Part shown: one piece after another, positions 32,472 through 43,771 of the stretch
Layout of the letters: each line of letters opens with the position of its first letter
Numbering within the stretch: the stretch's first letter is position 1
Notes under the pieces: model-generated
Databases searched by the model: none
What the model was told of the DNA's origin: nothing
The model's input: the letters and a program-made list of their open reading frames with translations, nothing else
Program-made: the position numbers and the translations under genes
Assembly (NCBI GenBank): GCA_944739405.2
Contig: OX123182.2
Location: forward strand, 100,977,279 to 101,041,278
Length of the DNA stretch: 64,000 nucleotides
From: Euclidia mi
Lineage: Eukaryota; Arthropoda; Insecta; Lepidoptera; Erebidae
Direction: 5' to 3'

Positions 32472-32990
32472 ACCCGACTACGGCGAAGCCAAAAGGAAGA
32501 GTTATGTTTTTGGCAGTCTATGTATATATGTGTGTATGTTCCACCGTAGCGCCTAAATTACTGAACCGATTTTAATATATCGGGTGTCAATAAATTTGTA
32601 ATAATGGCCCAGGTGACATAGGCAATATAAAGTTTATCAAAATTTTCTATTAAGGAATTAATAGCTCAGATTCCAGCTTGAAAAAAAAAATACTGCGATA
32701 ATCATTACGTGTTTGGTATCAAAAGAAAGGTATTGGTGAGCACATTACAAATATATACATATATTATACTGCTTTAGTCAAAGTATAACTTTAGAACGCG
32801 GTTGTACTTACAATTCACTTAGTTCAGACGCTTTGTGTTACCTATTTTTCTGTCTTTCTTTTTATAAATATGAAAATGTAAATATTACACGGTGAGTTTG
32901 TCTACATGCCCCATTGGGACACGGAAAAGGATTAAATAAAAAAAATATTTTTGAAACTAAAACCCGACTACGTCAAAATGGGGTCATAAA
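32472..32990 (+). repeat. Lepidopteran interspersed repeat (cccgactacg family)
   Basis: Begins acccgactacggcgaagcc with a gtatgttcc block and ends near aacccgactacgtcaaaatg. The repeated cccgactacg at both ends and the AT-rich middle resemble a frequent lepidopteran dispersed repeat; family identity is from recollection. Confidence 0.4.
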
Positions 32991-32996
32991 AGATCG

Positions 32997-33220
32997 AAAC
33001 AAGAAAATAGCTCATTCTGATATAAATCCAGAAAAGTATAACAGAAATGCTCAAGCTAGAGCCGTGGTTGTACCTATTTAATGCAGCGTTTGTTACAAGC
33101 AGGTAAGTGTTCCTGGCACCCACATTTGCTATGCAATAGGTGCGACCGCGGTTCTATCATGAGCATTTCTATACTTATACTTTTCTGGATTTATATCTGA
33201 ATGAGCTATTTTCTTGTTTG
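32997..33220. mobile_element. Foldback MITE with about 83-bp inverted repeats
   Basis: 32997-33080 (aaacaagaaaatagctcatt ... gtacctatt) is nearly the reverse complement of 33142-33220 (aataggtgcgacc ... gctattttcttgttt). The loop is about 60 bp. A few mismatches and a 3-bp indel are visible. No clear target duplication. Confidence 0.85.
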
Positions 33221-34764
33221 TGAAATGTTTCAGGCTATTTTTATAGCTAATAACCTAGTCATTAATTCAATGGCCAGAGGAATTCACTCAGTATCGCAAA
33301 CTAAAGTGTCTTAATGCTCTTACAGAGCAGCCATCGCGCAGAAATGGAGTTATAATGACAGGAAAGCGGTTCAGATCAGGCAAATTGAGGAATGACCAGC
33401 TTGTAAGTACTTATTACGCTATCACAGTAACCATGTCCACTCGCTTCTTTTTTTTTCTTTTCATGTGAGAGTGTGGCAAACTCTTGTGTCAGGGTTTTTA
33501 GACCACCCGACAATCTTTAGGTCACAAATATGGCCTAAAGATTGTTGTCCTGTAACAAGAACCGGGATCGACAGCTTTGCGAGCTTTCAAAACAAGGCTC
33601 TCAGCGCTCTGATGTAAATGCCACAAACGGTCACCCATCCAAGTGGTAACCTGCACAAACCATGCTTAACTCTGGCAATCTATTACGAATGCCAGGTTAA
33701 GTAACGGTATGAACGCTCTTGGCTTAGGCTTAGATAAGGTAACATAATAGTTGGATTTCAATTTATCAAACGATATAATCTTAGCTCATCTAAAAACAAT
33801 AGGTAGGTATATCTTTTAGGAATCGAGGTATTTAGTTAGTGCAGAATAAACTTTCTCATACAATAGTCGGAGGGCTGAATATTGGTTCGGAAAGCCATAC
33901 AGTGTTTTTGAAACATCGTAAACTACGATGTTTACATAGCTTATTGGTTGCAGGGAACAGAGATGGTAGCCGCAATTTCTGCCAAAACTTTCAGTAAACG
34001 GTTCATGAGCATTGAACACGAACACACCCATCCATAAATAATAAGCAACGTTTTGCTATCTCTGGCCAGGTCAGACTATGGATACTTTTTCACTCAGCTT
34101 ATTTCTGTTCAGCGTTACCAAAAGCCGGAATTTATATTGTACTCTAGCAATACAATTTTTAAACAAAATAGAACCCTTGATAAATGCGAGTATTAATACT
34201 AACAAAGAAACTGCACTTTGAAAACATAATAATTACTTTAATTTATTCAGATCATGTTGTGATAATTTGACCTCAGATGATTATTATGAGAATACTCTTA
34301 AATCTTTACGACTTGTATAACTTTGTATCTACATATTATACGATATTTATTGAAGGCTAGACGAAGTATACCCGTGGCACGACCGAGTAAGCGTCCTGAA
34401 ATGTCGGCCAGGTGAGGTTAATTTTACTCTTAAAAGAAGTACCTACGATTAAGACCTATCAATAAACGGTGTACGTGTAGGTAGTAACTATTGAGTTCAT
34501 AGGCATAAAGAACATTGGGCACTTTTGACCTAAACATGTCTAGAGATAAAACTTATTTTAAAATTAAGGTTATTTTATAGTGTAATGATTTCACTAACTA
34601 TTATATTTTATAGAAGCCTAGGTATAATAAAAGTTTTGGGTTGTAAAGATGTTCTAGAACGCATCCTAATCAAAATATTTTTTATTGGCTGCATTGTTAT
34701 ATTATCTGAGCCTGATAATACTTCCTTCAAGGAGCAATTATTATATGCTCCTTGACTTCCTTGT
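33221..34764. other. Non-coding stretch
   Basis: No gene recognised. A perfect 12-bp-arm hairpin lies at 33510-33545 (acaatctttagg / cctaaagattgt). Nothing else assigned. Confidence 0.4.
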
Positions 34765-34851
34765 TTAACCTCTTGTATGCCGGAATGCCAGACACAATTA
34801 AAAAGCTATTGTGTCTCGCGTAGATCTGCGTTCCGGCATACAAGGGGTTAA
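34765..34851. mobile_element. Minimal piggyBac-type MITE flanked by TTAA
   Basis: TTAA at 34765-34768 and 34848-34851 flank a 79-bp element with inverted ends CCTCTTGTATGCCGGAATGC and GCGTTCCGGCATACAAGGGG. A second inverted pair, agacacaat/attgtgtct, lies further in. TTAA duplication with CCY-starting inverted repeats is characteristic of piggyBac-superfamily elements. Confidence 0.7.
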
Positions 34852-35915
34852 CTACGTTCCATTTCACTTATACCACATCTATCGACTGGTTTTGTCAAAA
34901 CTTCGAGAAAACTTAATTTTATATATAGGTAAATTGAATCAAGTTATTAAAAGCTAATCATAAATGAATGTATCATTTTATGTTAAAAGATATAAAAGAT
35001 GAATATAAATGTATTTCTGCCATTGAAAACATTGGATAAGGATGCAACGGAACGTTTTTGACGTAAAGACGCTGCCGGTGACATTGGATATGGAAGAGTC
35101 TGCCAAATTAATACGAACTAATTTCGGTGTATTATGTAATTCCTAGGCATTTATAAGAAAACTGTCTTTACAGTATAATATCTTGATCATACAGCTACTT
35201 GTATTCGTACATTTTATCCATAGATGCAATAATTCATTATCAGGTCATTCAATGTATGAGAAGCGGCCATTGTTCTTTTAAAGGTCAAAGTTTAAAGGCA
35301 GGAATATTTCCTTGTCACCCATCGACATACTATTTACTAGTATATTGATGTTGTCACCACTTTCCAAAATAAATATTGCGCGCTCAGGTCAAAATGTCCG
35401 TAGCCATTATGTATCAAAGATTATGTTGTGTCAATAACAGAGGCGTAGGTATATTAATTTGATAAATGGCACTTCATTGTTTATGTAGGCAGAATGCGGG
35501 GTCAATACCCATTTCTGTTTTGGTTTACAGAATACAATTTGTTCTTCCGTCAACGACTTCACTTTCGATATTGAAAGCTTATATTTTATTTTGGAGACAG
35601 TGTTGAAAAGTTGACTATATATAGTTACATGGTAGACTATTTACTATTAGAGTGTTAGAAAACGCCAATGTATTCATGAAATAGTAAGTATACTGTTTTA
35701 TAGCTTTACATGCAGACGCGGCTTCTATTTTCAATGGTTCTGCTCTATAATAATGGTGATATTAATGGGAGCATCAACGATATGAAACAATGCAATGCCA
35801 AAGTGAAAACGCTAAAATATATTATTATTATTATACTACAGCATACCCGGAACAACGCCCCATACTATTTTTGTTCATTTAAACGTTTCCTTCCAATCCC
35901 GGAATAATAATAATA
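34852..35915. other. Non-coding stretch
   Basis: No gene or repeat recognised beyond short AT-rich runs. Confidence 0.4.
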
Positions 35916-35918
35916 ATA

Positions 35919-36206
35919 CAGCTATGATTGTGCACAACTACAGTTGTACATAATATGCTCCTACCACCCTATATCATCCCATGGGTGTCGTAAGAGCCGA
36001 CAGAGGGAGCATATTATGCAGAGAACAGCACTGTAAGAGAAGGAAAACTTGATACAAACCCTATACCAACCCGTTTGGCCAGCGTGGTATAGTACGCCAA
36101 TTCCTCCTCTCAAAGGAGAGGCCTAGTCCAGCAGTGGACTGTTAAAGGCTGATGATGATGATAAATATAATAGGCCCTAAGGTACAGTTGTGCACAATCA
36201 TAGCTG
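35919..36206. mobile_element. TA-flanked MITE interrupted by a SINE tail
   Basis: Inverted ends CAGCTATGATTGTGCACAAC (35919) and GTTGTGCACAATCATAGCTG (to 36206), with TA on both sides, as in Tc1/mariner-derived MITEs. The interior from about 35955 to 36165 is a SINE-like repeat: ccatgggtgtcgtaagagcc, a ggcctagtccagcagtggac block and a (GATGAT) tail. Confidence 0.7.
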
Positions 36207-36594
36207 TAATATGTAAGACTAAATATCCTTTATCAAACACACGAATATCTGATCGTTTGATAGCATATTAACCCAGCGGTGGCCATGACGGATATTAGTT
36301 TATCGAATGCAATATAATAGGTCACAGAAGCGTTTGTGGTCCTTACCAGCTGTGATGTGTGAGAATATTGTATTGGTCGTTGCGGCAATATCAGGAATAA
36401 CGTAGGTTTCACGGAAACTGATTTTCTAAACAAGGGTAAATTCCGTCCCAAAAGTGATAAAATTGGAGTTGACAGCTAGCTAAGTATGAAAATGTTTGCA
36501 ACAGCTAGTACTTGATATAAGAAATAATAGCAATACAACGCTGTACAAGGTTATTTAGCAGGTCTTACTCGCGATAAATACTATATAAGGCATA
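36207..36594. other. Non-coding stretch
   Basis: Nothing recognised. Confidence 0.35.
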
Positions 36595-36675
36595 AATGCC
36601 TCGGTATTTGCCAACGTTTCGTCTGACTTGCTTCAGCCGTGGTTGCGGCGGGACTTTTCTATTTAATACAAAGCT
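36595..36675 (-). mobile_element. Penelope-like element terminal relic
   Basis: Minus-strand gcaaccacggctgaagcaag followed by tcagacGAAACgttggc resembles the terminal repeats of Penelope-like elements, which often carry minimal hammerhead ribozymes: CTGAAGC at the CUGANGA position and GAAAC at the 3' core. The second core base block is imperfect. Confidence 0.4.
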
Positions 36676-37196
36676 AGCTGACTATAGCATGAGCGACAAA
36701 TAAACTTCATAGGAGTTATAAAATAATATCTAGTAAACCACAGTATCTAAAACGATATCATTAACGGCATAGTTACTGAGCAACAAAATATCTCAGCGGT
36801 ATTGTTAACCCCGAGATTGTATGTATATGATGTATTCAACTATACATTATAGTTGGTATACGTTACAAATCTGCTCTGCTTATCTAGTAGGAGAGCTGGC
36901 ATCAATTTTGGGTAGGTATTTGAGGCAAGCTGAAAACTTGCCTCATAGTTCTTCTATTATACCCCAACACGGAACTGCAGACCTAGCTGGCGAGTAGCGG
37001 AGATAAAGAAAAAATAAAATAAAAAAAAATATTTCAAAAAATTTATTACTTATATAATATGTATTCTTTCTAATGTGCAATTTTTAAATGTTGTAGTTAA
37101 ATGTTTAAAGAATAACAAAAATAATAAGCCAGAACATTTAGTCGAGGCTTTAACATTGGCAGACGCATGCAAAAATATTTTGCAAACTAATATAAA
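36676..37196. other. Non-coding stretch
   Basis: No gene recognised; AT-rich. Confidence 0.35.
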
Positions 37197-37313
37197 TAAA
37201 ATTGGGCAAGTGCAAATCAGACTCGCGCACGAAGGGTTCCGTAACATCATCTATAAAAGAAAATCACGTTCGTTGTATGTATACATAAATACTTTATAAG
37301 TTTCTACCTGTTT
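37197..37313 (+). repeat. Lepidopteran gggttccgt repeat, 5' fragment
   Basis: Contains cagactcgcgcacgaagggt and a following tcacgttcgttgtatg, as in a common lepidopteran dispersed repeat whose other end (gggttccgtttttt, acggaaccc) is seen at 41.47-41.50 kb. About 20 bp (acgttYgttgtatg region) occur in both fragments, so this may be two copies and not one split copy. Confidence 0.5.
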
Positions 37314-37323
37314 ATTAAGATCG
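37314..37323 (+). repeat. Target-site duplication, left copy
   Basis: attaagatcg, repeated exactly at 41080-41089 on the other side of the RTE-like LINE. Confidence 0.85.
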
Positions 37324-37597
37324 GGGAGATGGGCCTCGTTAGCCTTGGTTGGCAAACTGTCTAGGAGAAGGAAAACTCCGAAATTAAACCAACTTTCAGG
37401 GAGCATACCCGACACAAAACCCCGATCTAAGGTGTAAACCGACCCGTGCCGAGAGATTCGTGGCCAGAGGGTAAGCTGGTCGCAAACGGAGGGTGCCTGT
37501 GTTGGTGGTCACAGGGCACACGTGATATTCCGCCTTACCCCTGTAAAGGGCTCTATGGGGAAGGACATTTAAAAACCCTAATTCTCGTGGGAACGCA

Positions 37598-40500
37598 ATG
37601 GGAACAATAAATAATATTTCCTCACACGGCGGCGACGCGGTTCGCAACCCATCACGTCTCGTTTCCCGCGAGGGCGAAAAGCGGCCTACGGAGAGCAGGT
37701 TTGCAACATTGAATGTTGGAGGAGGAATGAACGGCAAATTGGATGAAGTATGTCAGATGATGGATGATAGAAAGATTGATGTTCTTTGTGTGAATGAAAC
37801 AAGAAGAAAAGGGTGTGAAACCATCAAGCATGGTACATATACGGCGTATTGGTCTGGGGTAGGTAGTACCACCAGAGCCTGTAAGGGAATTGGTGTAATA
37901 CTGTCTGCGCGAATGAATGAATGTGTAAAAGAGTTTGAATGTGTAAATGCTAGGCTACTGTGGATGAGAATGAAAGTAGGACTTACTCGTCTCTTTATTG
38001 TGGGGGTGTACGCCCCGGTCAATATAGTTACAGGTATGTCACAACATGAGCAAGACGAAAGGCAGGAGTTTTGGGAGAGTTTAAGAGAGATTTTGAGGAA
38101 CTGCAAGGATAATGAAAGATTGATCTTGTTAGGGAATTTCAATGGATGCGTGGGAGTAAAGCGAGATGCATTTGAAAGGGTGTTAGGTGCATTTGGTGAT
38201 GAGAGTGTGAACGAAAATGGAAAAGTACTGCTTGAGATTTGTTTGGAGTGGAGCCTTTGTGTGACAAACACCATATTTGATCATAAAAGGATACATATGT
38301 ATACGCGAGAGGCGAAAAATGTTAGAGGAAGTATGATTGATTTTGTGATAGTAGATGAACGATTGAGAAAGAATGTGTTGGATACATGAGCATATCGAGG
38401 GATCGGCATCCACACAGACCAGTTCTTGGCGTTGAGCCGGATAAGTGGGCTCTTTAAAGGATGGCGACACCGAGAACGTAATGAAAATAGGGTCTTGGAA
38501 AGAATTAAGGTAGAAAATCTACAAGAGAAAGATGTGAAAGATGAGTATAAACGATGATTGATAGCAAAATTTGAGAGGTTCGATTGCATAAATGATATGG
38601 AAGAATTATGACAGGCCTTTAAAGAAGAGAAAGTATGTGTAGCGTCTGAAGTATGTGGTGTGATCAAGAGAAGGAAAATACGAAAGGTTAAGAATACATG
38701 GTGGGACAAGGATGTACAATCAGCAGTGTCAGAGAAGAAGAAAGCTTGGTCAGATTGGTTGGCTGCCAGAGCAAATGAAAGAATGGGAAAAGCAACGAGT
38801 GTAGACATAGATGAAGCAAGAAAGGAGTTTTTTAGGTCAAAAAGAATAGTGAAAGAAATGGTTAAAAGGAAAAAAGAGGAAAAGAAAGATGAGTTTGATA
38901 GCAGATTATCTGACGATTTCCAGAGGAACATTAAGTTTTTCTGGAAATCCGTTCGTGCAGTTCGAGGAAGAACTCAATCCTCAGAACACACATCCATCAG
39001 AGACAAGAATGGAAAGATAGTAAATGATGAATCGTGCGTGCTGAAGAGATGGAAAGAGTATTTTGAAAGTTTATTTGAAAGATCGGCGATAGAGACACCG
39101 ATAGCTGAAATGAATAGTAACGATAGCAATGATGAAAGCGTTATTGGCGTGGATGAGATCGTGAAGGCACTGGGAAGTATGAAAGTAGGTAAGGCTGCAG
39201 GATATGATAGGATTACAGTCAAAATGCTGAAGGCTGGACAGGGCATCATAGTTGGTAAGTTGCAGCGGTTATATAACTTGTGCTGGAGCACCGGCCGAAT
39301 ACCTAATGACTGGGCAACAGCTGTAGTTGTGCCTCTTTATAAAGGAAAAGGCTCGCAACAAGATTGCAAAAACTATAGAGGCATTAGCCTTCTCAGCATT
39401 GTTGGCAAATTATATGCATAGGTACTTATTGAAAGAGTTATGGAAGTAACCGACAAGAAAATATGAGATGTACAGTCGCGGTCTGAAAGTGTTTACCATC
39501 TTAAGGCTTATAATTGCATGAACACATCAATGACACAAGGACGAGGTTATTGTACTAGGCAATCAATCTATTATAACATGCGTTGCGTAGCAACTAGTGT
39601 CAATAACGATTTATTGTTCCACATTTATAATATACGTTCATTTAATTACAAGCGTGATATTTACACTGAAACTAAAATATTTGTAGTCTTCAAATAATGT
39701 TATTTGAAACTTGTTATTTACGTTTTAAGTATTTGTAATTAATAAGTTTATCAAATGACTTTTACATTGACAGATTATAATGAAAGGGATGGCGAAAATA
39801 CGACATCCTGAATATAAAACCTTTTTGAAAAATATACAATATTTGTATCGTCTAGGGTAAGACTGCTTCGCTGGTCTAGTGGTCTAATATTCATACTCTT
39901 TTTGTTTGAATCGATGCCTTACCAATGATTGAAAAGTAATAAGTACTCAGGTATAGCATTTTAGACCTTGCTGAACCCAGCGTGACAAAGAATGTAATTT
40001 GAAAAGTGGTAAACATTTTTAGACCGCGACCGTACAGGCGGGATTCCGAAAGGGTATGGGATGCACGGATCAGGTTTTTTCCTTGCGAAGCATAGCCGAA
40101 AAGTTTTTGGCCAAAGGTCTATTGCGCATTCGTGGATTTGGAAAAAGCTTACGATAAAGTGGTGAGGAATGAAATGTGGTCGGTGCTGTCAATGAATGGG
40201 GTGGACAGCAGCCTCATTCGGGCTCTGAAATCCCTTTATGAGGATTCTAGAGCTTGTGTGAGGATAAACGGGGCATACACTGACTGGTTTACCATCGAGA
40301 AAGGTGTTAGACAGGGATGTGTAGCGTCGCCGTGGCTGTCTAACCTCTTCATGGACAGTTGTTTGCAAGATTTAAAACTTAGTGTAGTTAGTTACTGCGG
40401 ATTAAGGATGAATGGGTTACTCGTCAAATGCCTCCTTTATGCTGATGATCAGGTAATACTTGCATCTTCAGCGGAGGAGTTGCAGGAGATGGTAGCAATC

Positions 40501-41063
40501 ATGCATGGTGCGTTAGAGAGGAAAGGAATGAAAGTGAATGTAAGAAAAACGAAAGTTATGGTTTTTGAAAAGGAGGAATGCGTTACGGCTTGTAATGTTT
40601 TGATCGATGGACAGCGAGTGGAACAAGTGAATGAGTTTGTTTACTTAGGTACGTTGTTTACAAGAGATGGTAAGAATGAAGAAGATATTGTGTAGTGTCT
40701 TTGACCGACAGAGTAAAGAATTGTGTGATACGAGAGTGGTGTGGGGTAAAAGAAGATGTAGTGACAAGCATTGAGAAAGGCATGTTTATATGGTTTGGGC
40801 ACATGGAGAGGATGGATGACGATAGACTGACAAAGAAGATATATAAGGCAAGTGTGAATGGAACAGGACAAAGGGGAAGACCTAGGCGGACGTTCTCTGA
40901 CCAGATTGGAGACATCCTGAAAAAAGGACAAGTCAGAAGTACCCTTAACAGAAGAGCATGCATGAGAAACTTGATGGGAGTGAGTGAAGCAAGTGAGGTA
41001 TGTCAGGATCGTTGCAAATGGCGTTCCGTAGTCTCTGCCTACCCCTCCGGGAAACAGGCGTGA
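37598..41063 (+). pseudogene. Endonuclease/reverse transcriptase of the RTE-like LINE, broken
   Basis: 37598-38389 is the endonuclease: RFATLNVGG (N), DVLCVNETRR (E), a metal-site motif reading LLGNFNGCVG where Asp would be expected in place of the first Asn, and IDFVIVDE. A stop ends it at 38389. 38660-39421 is the linker and RT fingers (KAAGYDRITVKMLK, VPLYKGKGSQQDCKNYRGIS). After the MITE, 40132-40695 carries AFVDLEKAYDKV (reading just upstream), GVRQGCVASPWL and LLYADDQVILAS, ending in LGTLFTRDGK. A deletion then joins to 40695-41063, the C-terminal segment (RVKNCVIREWCGVKED, GRPRRTFSDQIGD, WRSVVSAYPSGKQA). The family acts in cis on its own RNA. This copy is inactive. Confidence 0.88.
39473..40032. 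mobile_element. 560-bp mariner-type MITE
   Basis: Inverted ends CAGTCGCGGTCTGAAAGTG, then TTTACCA at the left and the matching TGGTAAACATTTTTAGACC, then GCGACCG at the right; TA on both sides (39471-39472 and 40033-40034). Non-coding AT-rich interior. Removing it brings the LINE coding sequence back together (…gatgTA|caggcggg). Confidence 0.85.
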
Positions 41064-41079
41064 GTCTATGTATGTATGT

Positions 41080-41089
41080 ATTAAGATCG
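41080..41089 (+). repeat. Target-site duplication, right copy
   Basis: attaagatcg, identical to 37314-37323. Confidence 0.85.
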
Positions 41090-41505
41090 AGTAACAAATT
41101 GCTTAAAAATTACGTTTGTTGTATGGGAGCCCACCTTTATTATTTACTTTTTTTAATTTAATTATTTATTTTGAAAGGTAATATACAACTACATATTCTG
41201 TGAAAATTTAAAGCGTCTACCTGTTACAGTTAGTAATTTTGAGCAAAAAATACGAAAAAAAAACACGTTTTTTGTATGGGACCCCCCTTAATATATTCAT
41301 TTTTTTATTTTTAGTATTTGTTGTTATAGCGACAACCGAAATACATAATTTGTGAAAATTTCAGCTTTCTAGCTATCATGGTTTATGAGATACAGCCTGG
41401 TGACAGACAGACAGACGGATAGACGGACAGACAGACAGACAGACAGACAGCGGAGGCTTAGTAATAGGGTTCCGTTTTTTACCTTTTAGGTACGGAACCC
41501 TAAAA
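41090..41505 (+). repeat. Lepidopteran gggttccgt repeat, 3' part
   Basis: Contains ttgtatgggagcccacc, cacgttttttgtatgggacc, a (GACA)n run at 41403-41451 and ends in a hairpin, gggttccgt ... acggaaccc. Non-coding. Confidence 0.65.
41403..41451. repeat. (GACA)n microsatellite
   Basis: About twelve gaca units with two variants (gacg, gata). Confidence 0.9.
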
Positions 41506-41767
41506 GCACCTGGCAATGTTGATGCCAGCTCTCGGACTAATCTGTCCACCTGCATGGTCTGATAAAGTTTGATGGGAAATTAAAACTATTATATTGTTCG
41601 AACTGTTATCGTGTAATTATATTAATGGACGGATTCGTTGAAATTTCTGGGTGTGCATCGTCCATTTTGATTGAATATTGCTTTTTTATTAGTCAAGCTA
41701 AAGGATTCATTTGTATTATTTATCTTTATGGTGGTTATGTTTTATTGTAATGTTATATTACATGGAT

Positions 41768-42975
41768 AAAAATGATGATGATAAATAAAACTGAATAATT
41801 AAGAAACTTATATATATGTTAAATAGAACTACCTATTTACTTGAAAGTATCGCTGAAGTTATAATTTAATTCCATAGGGCAACCCAAAACTTCTTGCCAG
41901 CTTGTTTATGGAACAATACTAAAGCTATCAAATAATATAATAACCACTCTGATATACGAGATACCAGTGCCGGTATTAAAATAACTTTACAACTAGTTGC
42001 AGTTAGCAAGATAATTTATCGATATGTGAGACATCTAAACTATTGCAACGAACTCGAAAATAAATATATTTACTTAATTTTATCACAAAATAGTACATTT
42101 CGCAAGTTCTGTATATGAACTGTCCCGAATTATTCCACACTATGAGAATGGTAGGCCCATGGTCACCAAATTTGGCCGAGTACGGATTGGTAGACTTACG
42201 GCCATTTTCAATATTTGATCCATACATGGATTTTGAGATTCGAGATTCGTGTTTGACATATTTTGTATGGAGCTTATGTCAAAAACGAATCTAAAATCTA
42301 CAGATCTTTCTATAGTTCGAATATTGAATTCATAGTGTTGGGGACATGCCTCTTCTTACTTTAGAAGGGTTAAGTCATTCTTCACTATGCTGCAAAAGTG
42401 TGGGCTGCCAGACTTCTCGTGACTTTCGAGAATATTATCGTGAGCGCAGACATGCTAGTAACCTTCAGGTGTTTTGTCATTTTAACAAAAATTTACTAGC
42501 AGGTTAATAGAACTTGTTGCAATTTTGTAGGCGATCAAATTGACGACTTTTAAAGTGATAATCAGAATTAACTTTCATTACACGTCTTAGATCGGATTTT
42601 TTGTAAACGAGCACATTTTTCATTATTTATAATTATGCTGTCTTTTTTTCAATATTTATTTTCTACAACTTGATTAGGTGCCTGAATATGCTTTGCTTCA
42701 GTAAATAACACAACTGTACTAATGCCATTTCTTGTGGGTGCAGCAAGATTGTTGTTGCCTGCGTGACTGGCTTCGATAAAATCCTGACTTATTCCCATTT
42801 ACCTGCAAAGAACATCTTCTACATTAACTAGATTAAGAACATAACACGAATAATATAAATAAACCCTGATATTTACTATCGAATCTGTGAGAAATACTTC
42901 CATAGTTGTGTATAATTAGGATTGTAAACCGATCGTAGTTGGGGCGTGAAATTTGTGATCGAGTCATCATTGTCA
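41768..42975. repeat. Left arm of a giant inverted repeat
   Basis: Reverse complement of 48573-49808 over its whole length, about nine bases in ten identical by eye, with small indels. Matched landmarks: aactgaataattaagaaact / agtttcttaattattcagtt, gcaacccaaaacttcttgcc / ggcaagaagttttgggttgc and ttggggcgtgaaatttgtga / tcacaaatttcacgccccaa. No open frame of note; contains a copy of a 125-bp MITE at 42208-42331. Confidence 0.9.
42208..42331. mobile_element. Hairpin MITE, copy 1
   Basis: Inverted attcaatattc-like ends with an inner hairpin agattcgtgtttgacata / tatgtcaaaaacgaatct. The same element occurs at 45174-45297 and 49224-49345. Confidence 0.7.
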
Positions 42976-43544
42976 CATTACGGCAGCCTGGGCCAAATGG
43001 CATGAGGTAAGCGGCGTCATTTGTGACCCCAAAATGCAATTAAAATCATAAGTGAAGTAAATATTTTAGGTTTAACCGCCATTATAGCGCGAATTCTATG
43101 TATTATCTATATTCTAAGGCTCGCCCGAATGTTCTTGAGAATGCACTCTCAATTACACTCATTAGTTTTGTAACATTCGCGAGAATGCTCATTACAGGTC
43201 ATGGTCATGCTCAAGTGTATCAGCGCCATTAGAATGTTGAAATATTATGATATGTCATTATGCAACAACATGTTCAAAGGATGTTATCAAATACTTTTAA
43301 TCTTATTGAAATACTTGGACATGTGATATTTATTAATATTGCAGTAATTGATTTCGCTGTTTATAAACAATACATCTTTACTTAAGATGAAGGATCAACA
43401 CGTGTTGAGACGTAAACTTGCTTTGATCACTACATTACGCTCGTGCAAAAGGTAGTTCAATTACTTATAACAAAATAAAACATGAACAGGTAAGGCACAA
43501 AATAAAAAAATTTTTTTGCAACGGTTGAATTATTGTCACGTACC
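42976..43544. other. Non-coding spacer inside the giant inverted repeat
   Basis: No gene or repeat recognised. Confidence 0.35.
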
Positions 43545-43705
43545 GGATGACCCAGCAGAGGTAGGCCCCCCGCAAGGTGGACGACGATCTCGTCAAGATC
43601 GCGGGAGGCGGTTGGATGCGGGCGGCTCGAGACCGGTCTGTGTGGAGAACCTTGGGGGAGGCCTATGTCCACCAGTGGACGTCGTTTGGCTGATATGATG
43701 ATACC
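43545..43705 (+). pseudogene. 3' end of an RTE-like LINE
   Basis: One frame reads DDDLVKIAGGGWMRAARDRS, then VWRTLGEAYVHQWTSFG and a stop, followed by tatgatga. This is the typical C-terminus of lepidopteran endonuclease-RT LINEs. The nucleotide tail (gaggcctatgtccaccagtg, gacg) is shared with the SINE-like repeats at 32.0, 36.1 and 54.5 kb. Confidence 0.75.
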
Positions 43706-43760
43706 TTATTGCTATATATGTATTACATACCATTATTTTTTTAATTCTAAACAATTTTTA

Positions 43761-43771
43761 TTTCGTTTCAG
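43761..43771 (+). promoter_or_regulatory. Putative splice acceptor
   Basis: tttcgtttcag preceded by a T-rich tract, at the upstream edge of the serine-protease-homologue exon and just after the LINE fragment. Confidence 0.5.

Larger units (their letters stand above)
37324..41079 (+). mobile_element. RTE-like LINE, disrupted by a MITE
   Basis: Starts gggagatgggcctcgttagc and ends ctccgggaaacaggcgtgag, tctatg with a (TATG)n tail. Flanked by an exact 10-bp direct repeat. Coding sequence for endonuclease and RT in several frames. Split by a MITE at 39473-40032 and carrying a further deletion in the RT near 40690. Its 3' end is shared with SINE-like repeats elsewhere in the window. Confidence 0.9.

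Noticed and set aside
37753..38931. Long minus-strand frames of 173 and 216 residues
   Set aside because: Shadows of the RTE-like endonuclease and RT; serine/phenylalanine-rich composition comes from the A/G-rich coding strand.
37197..41505. Single dispersed repeat simply split by the RTE-like LINE
   Set aside because: About 20 bp are present in both flanking pieces, so two adjacent copies are as likely as one interrupted copy.
43665..43771. N-terminal extension of the protease homologue
   Set aside because: This part lies in the LINE tail and the inferred intron; the acceptor at 43771 marks the likely exon start.
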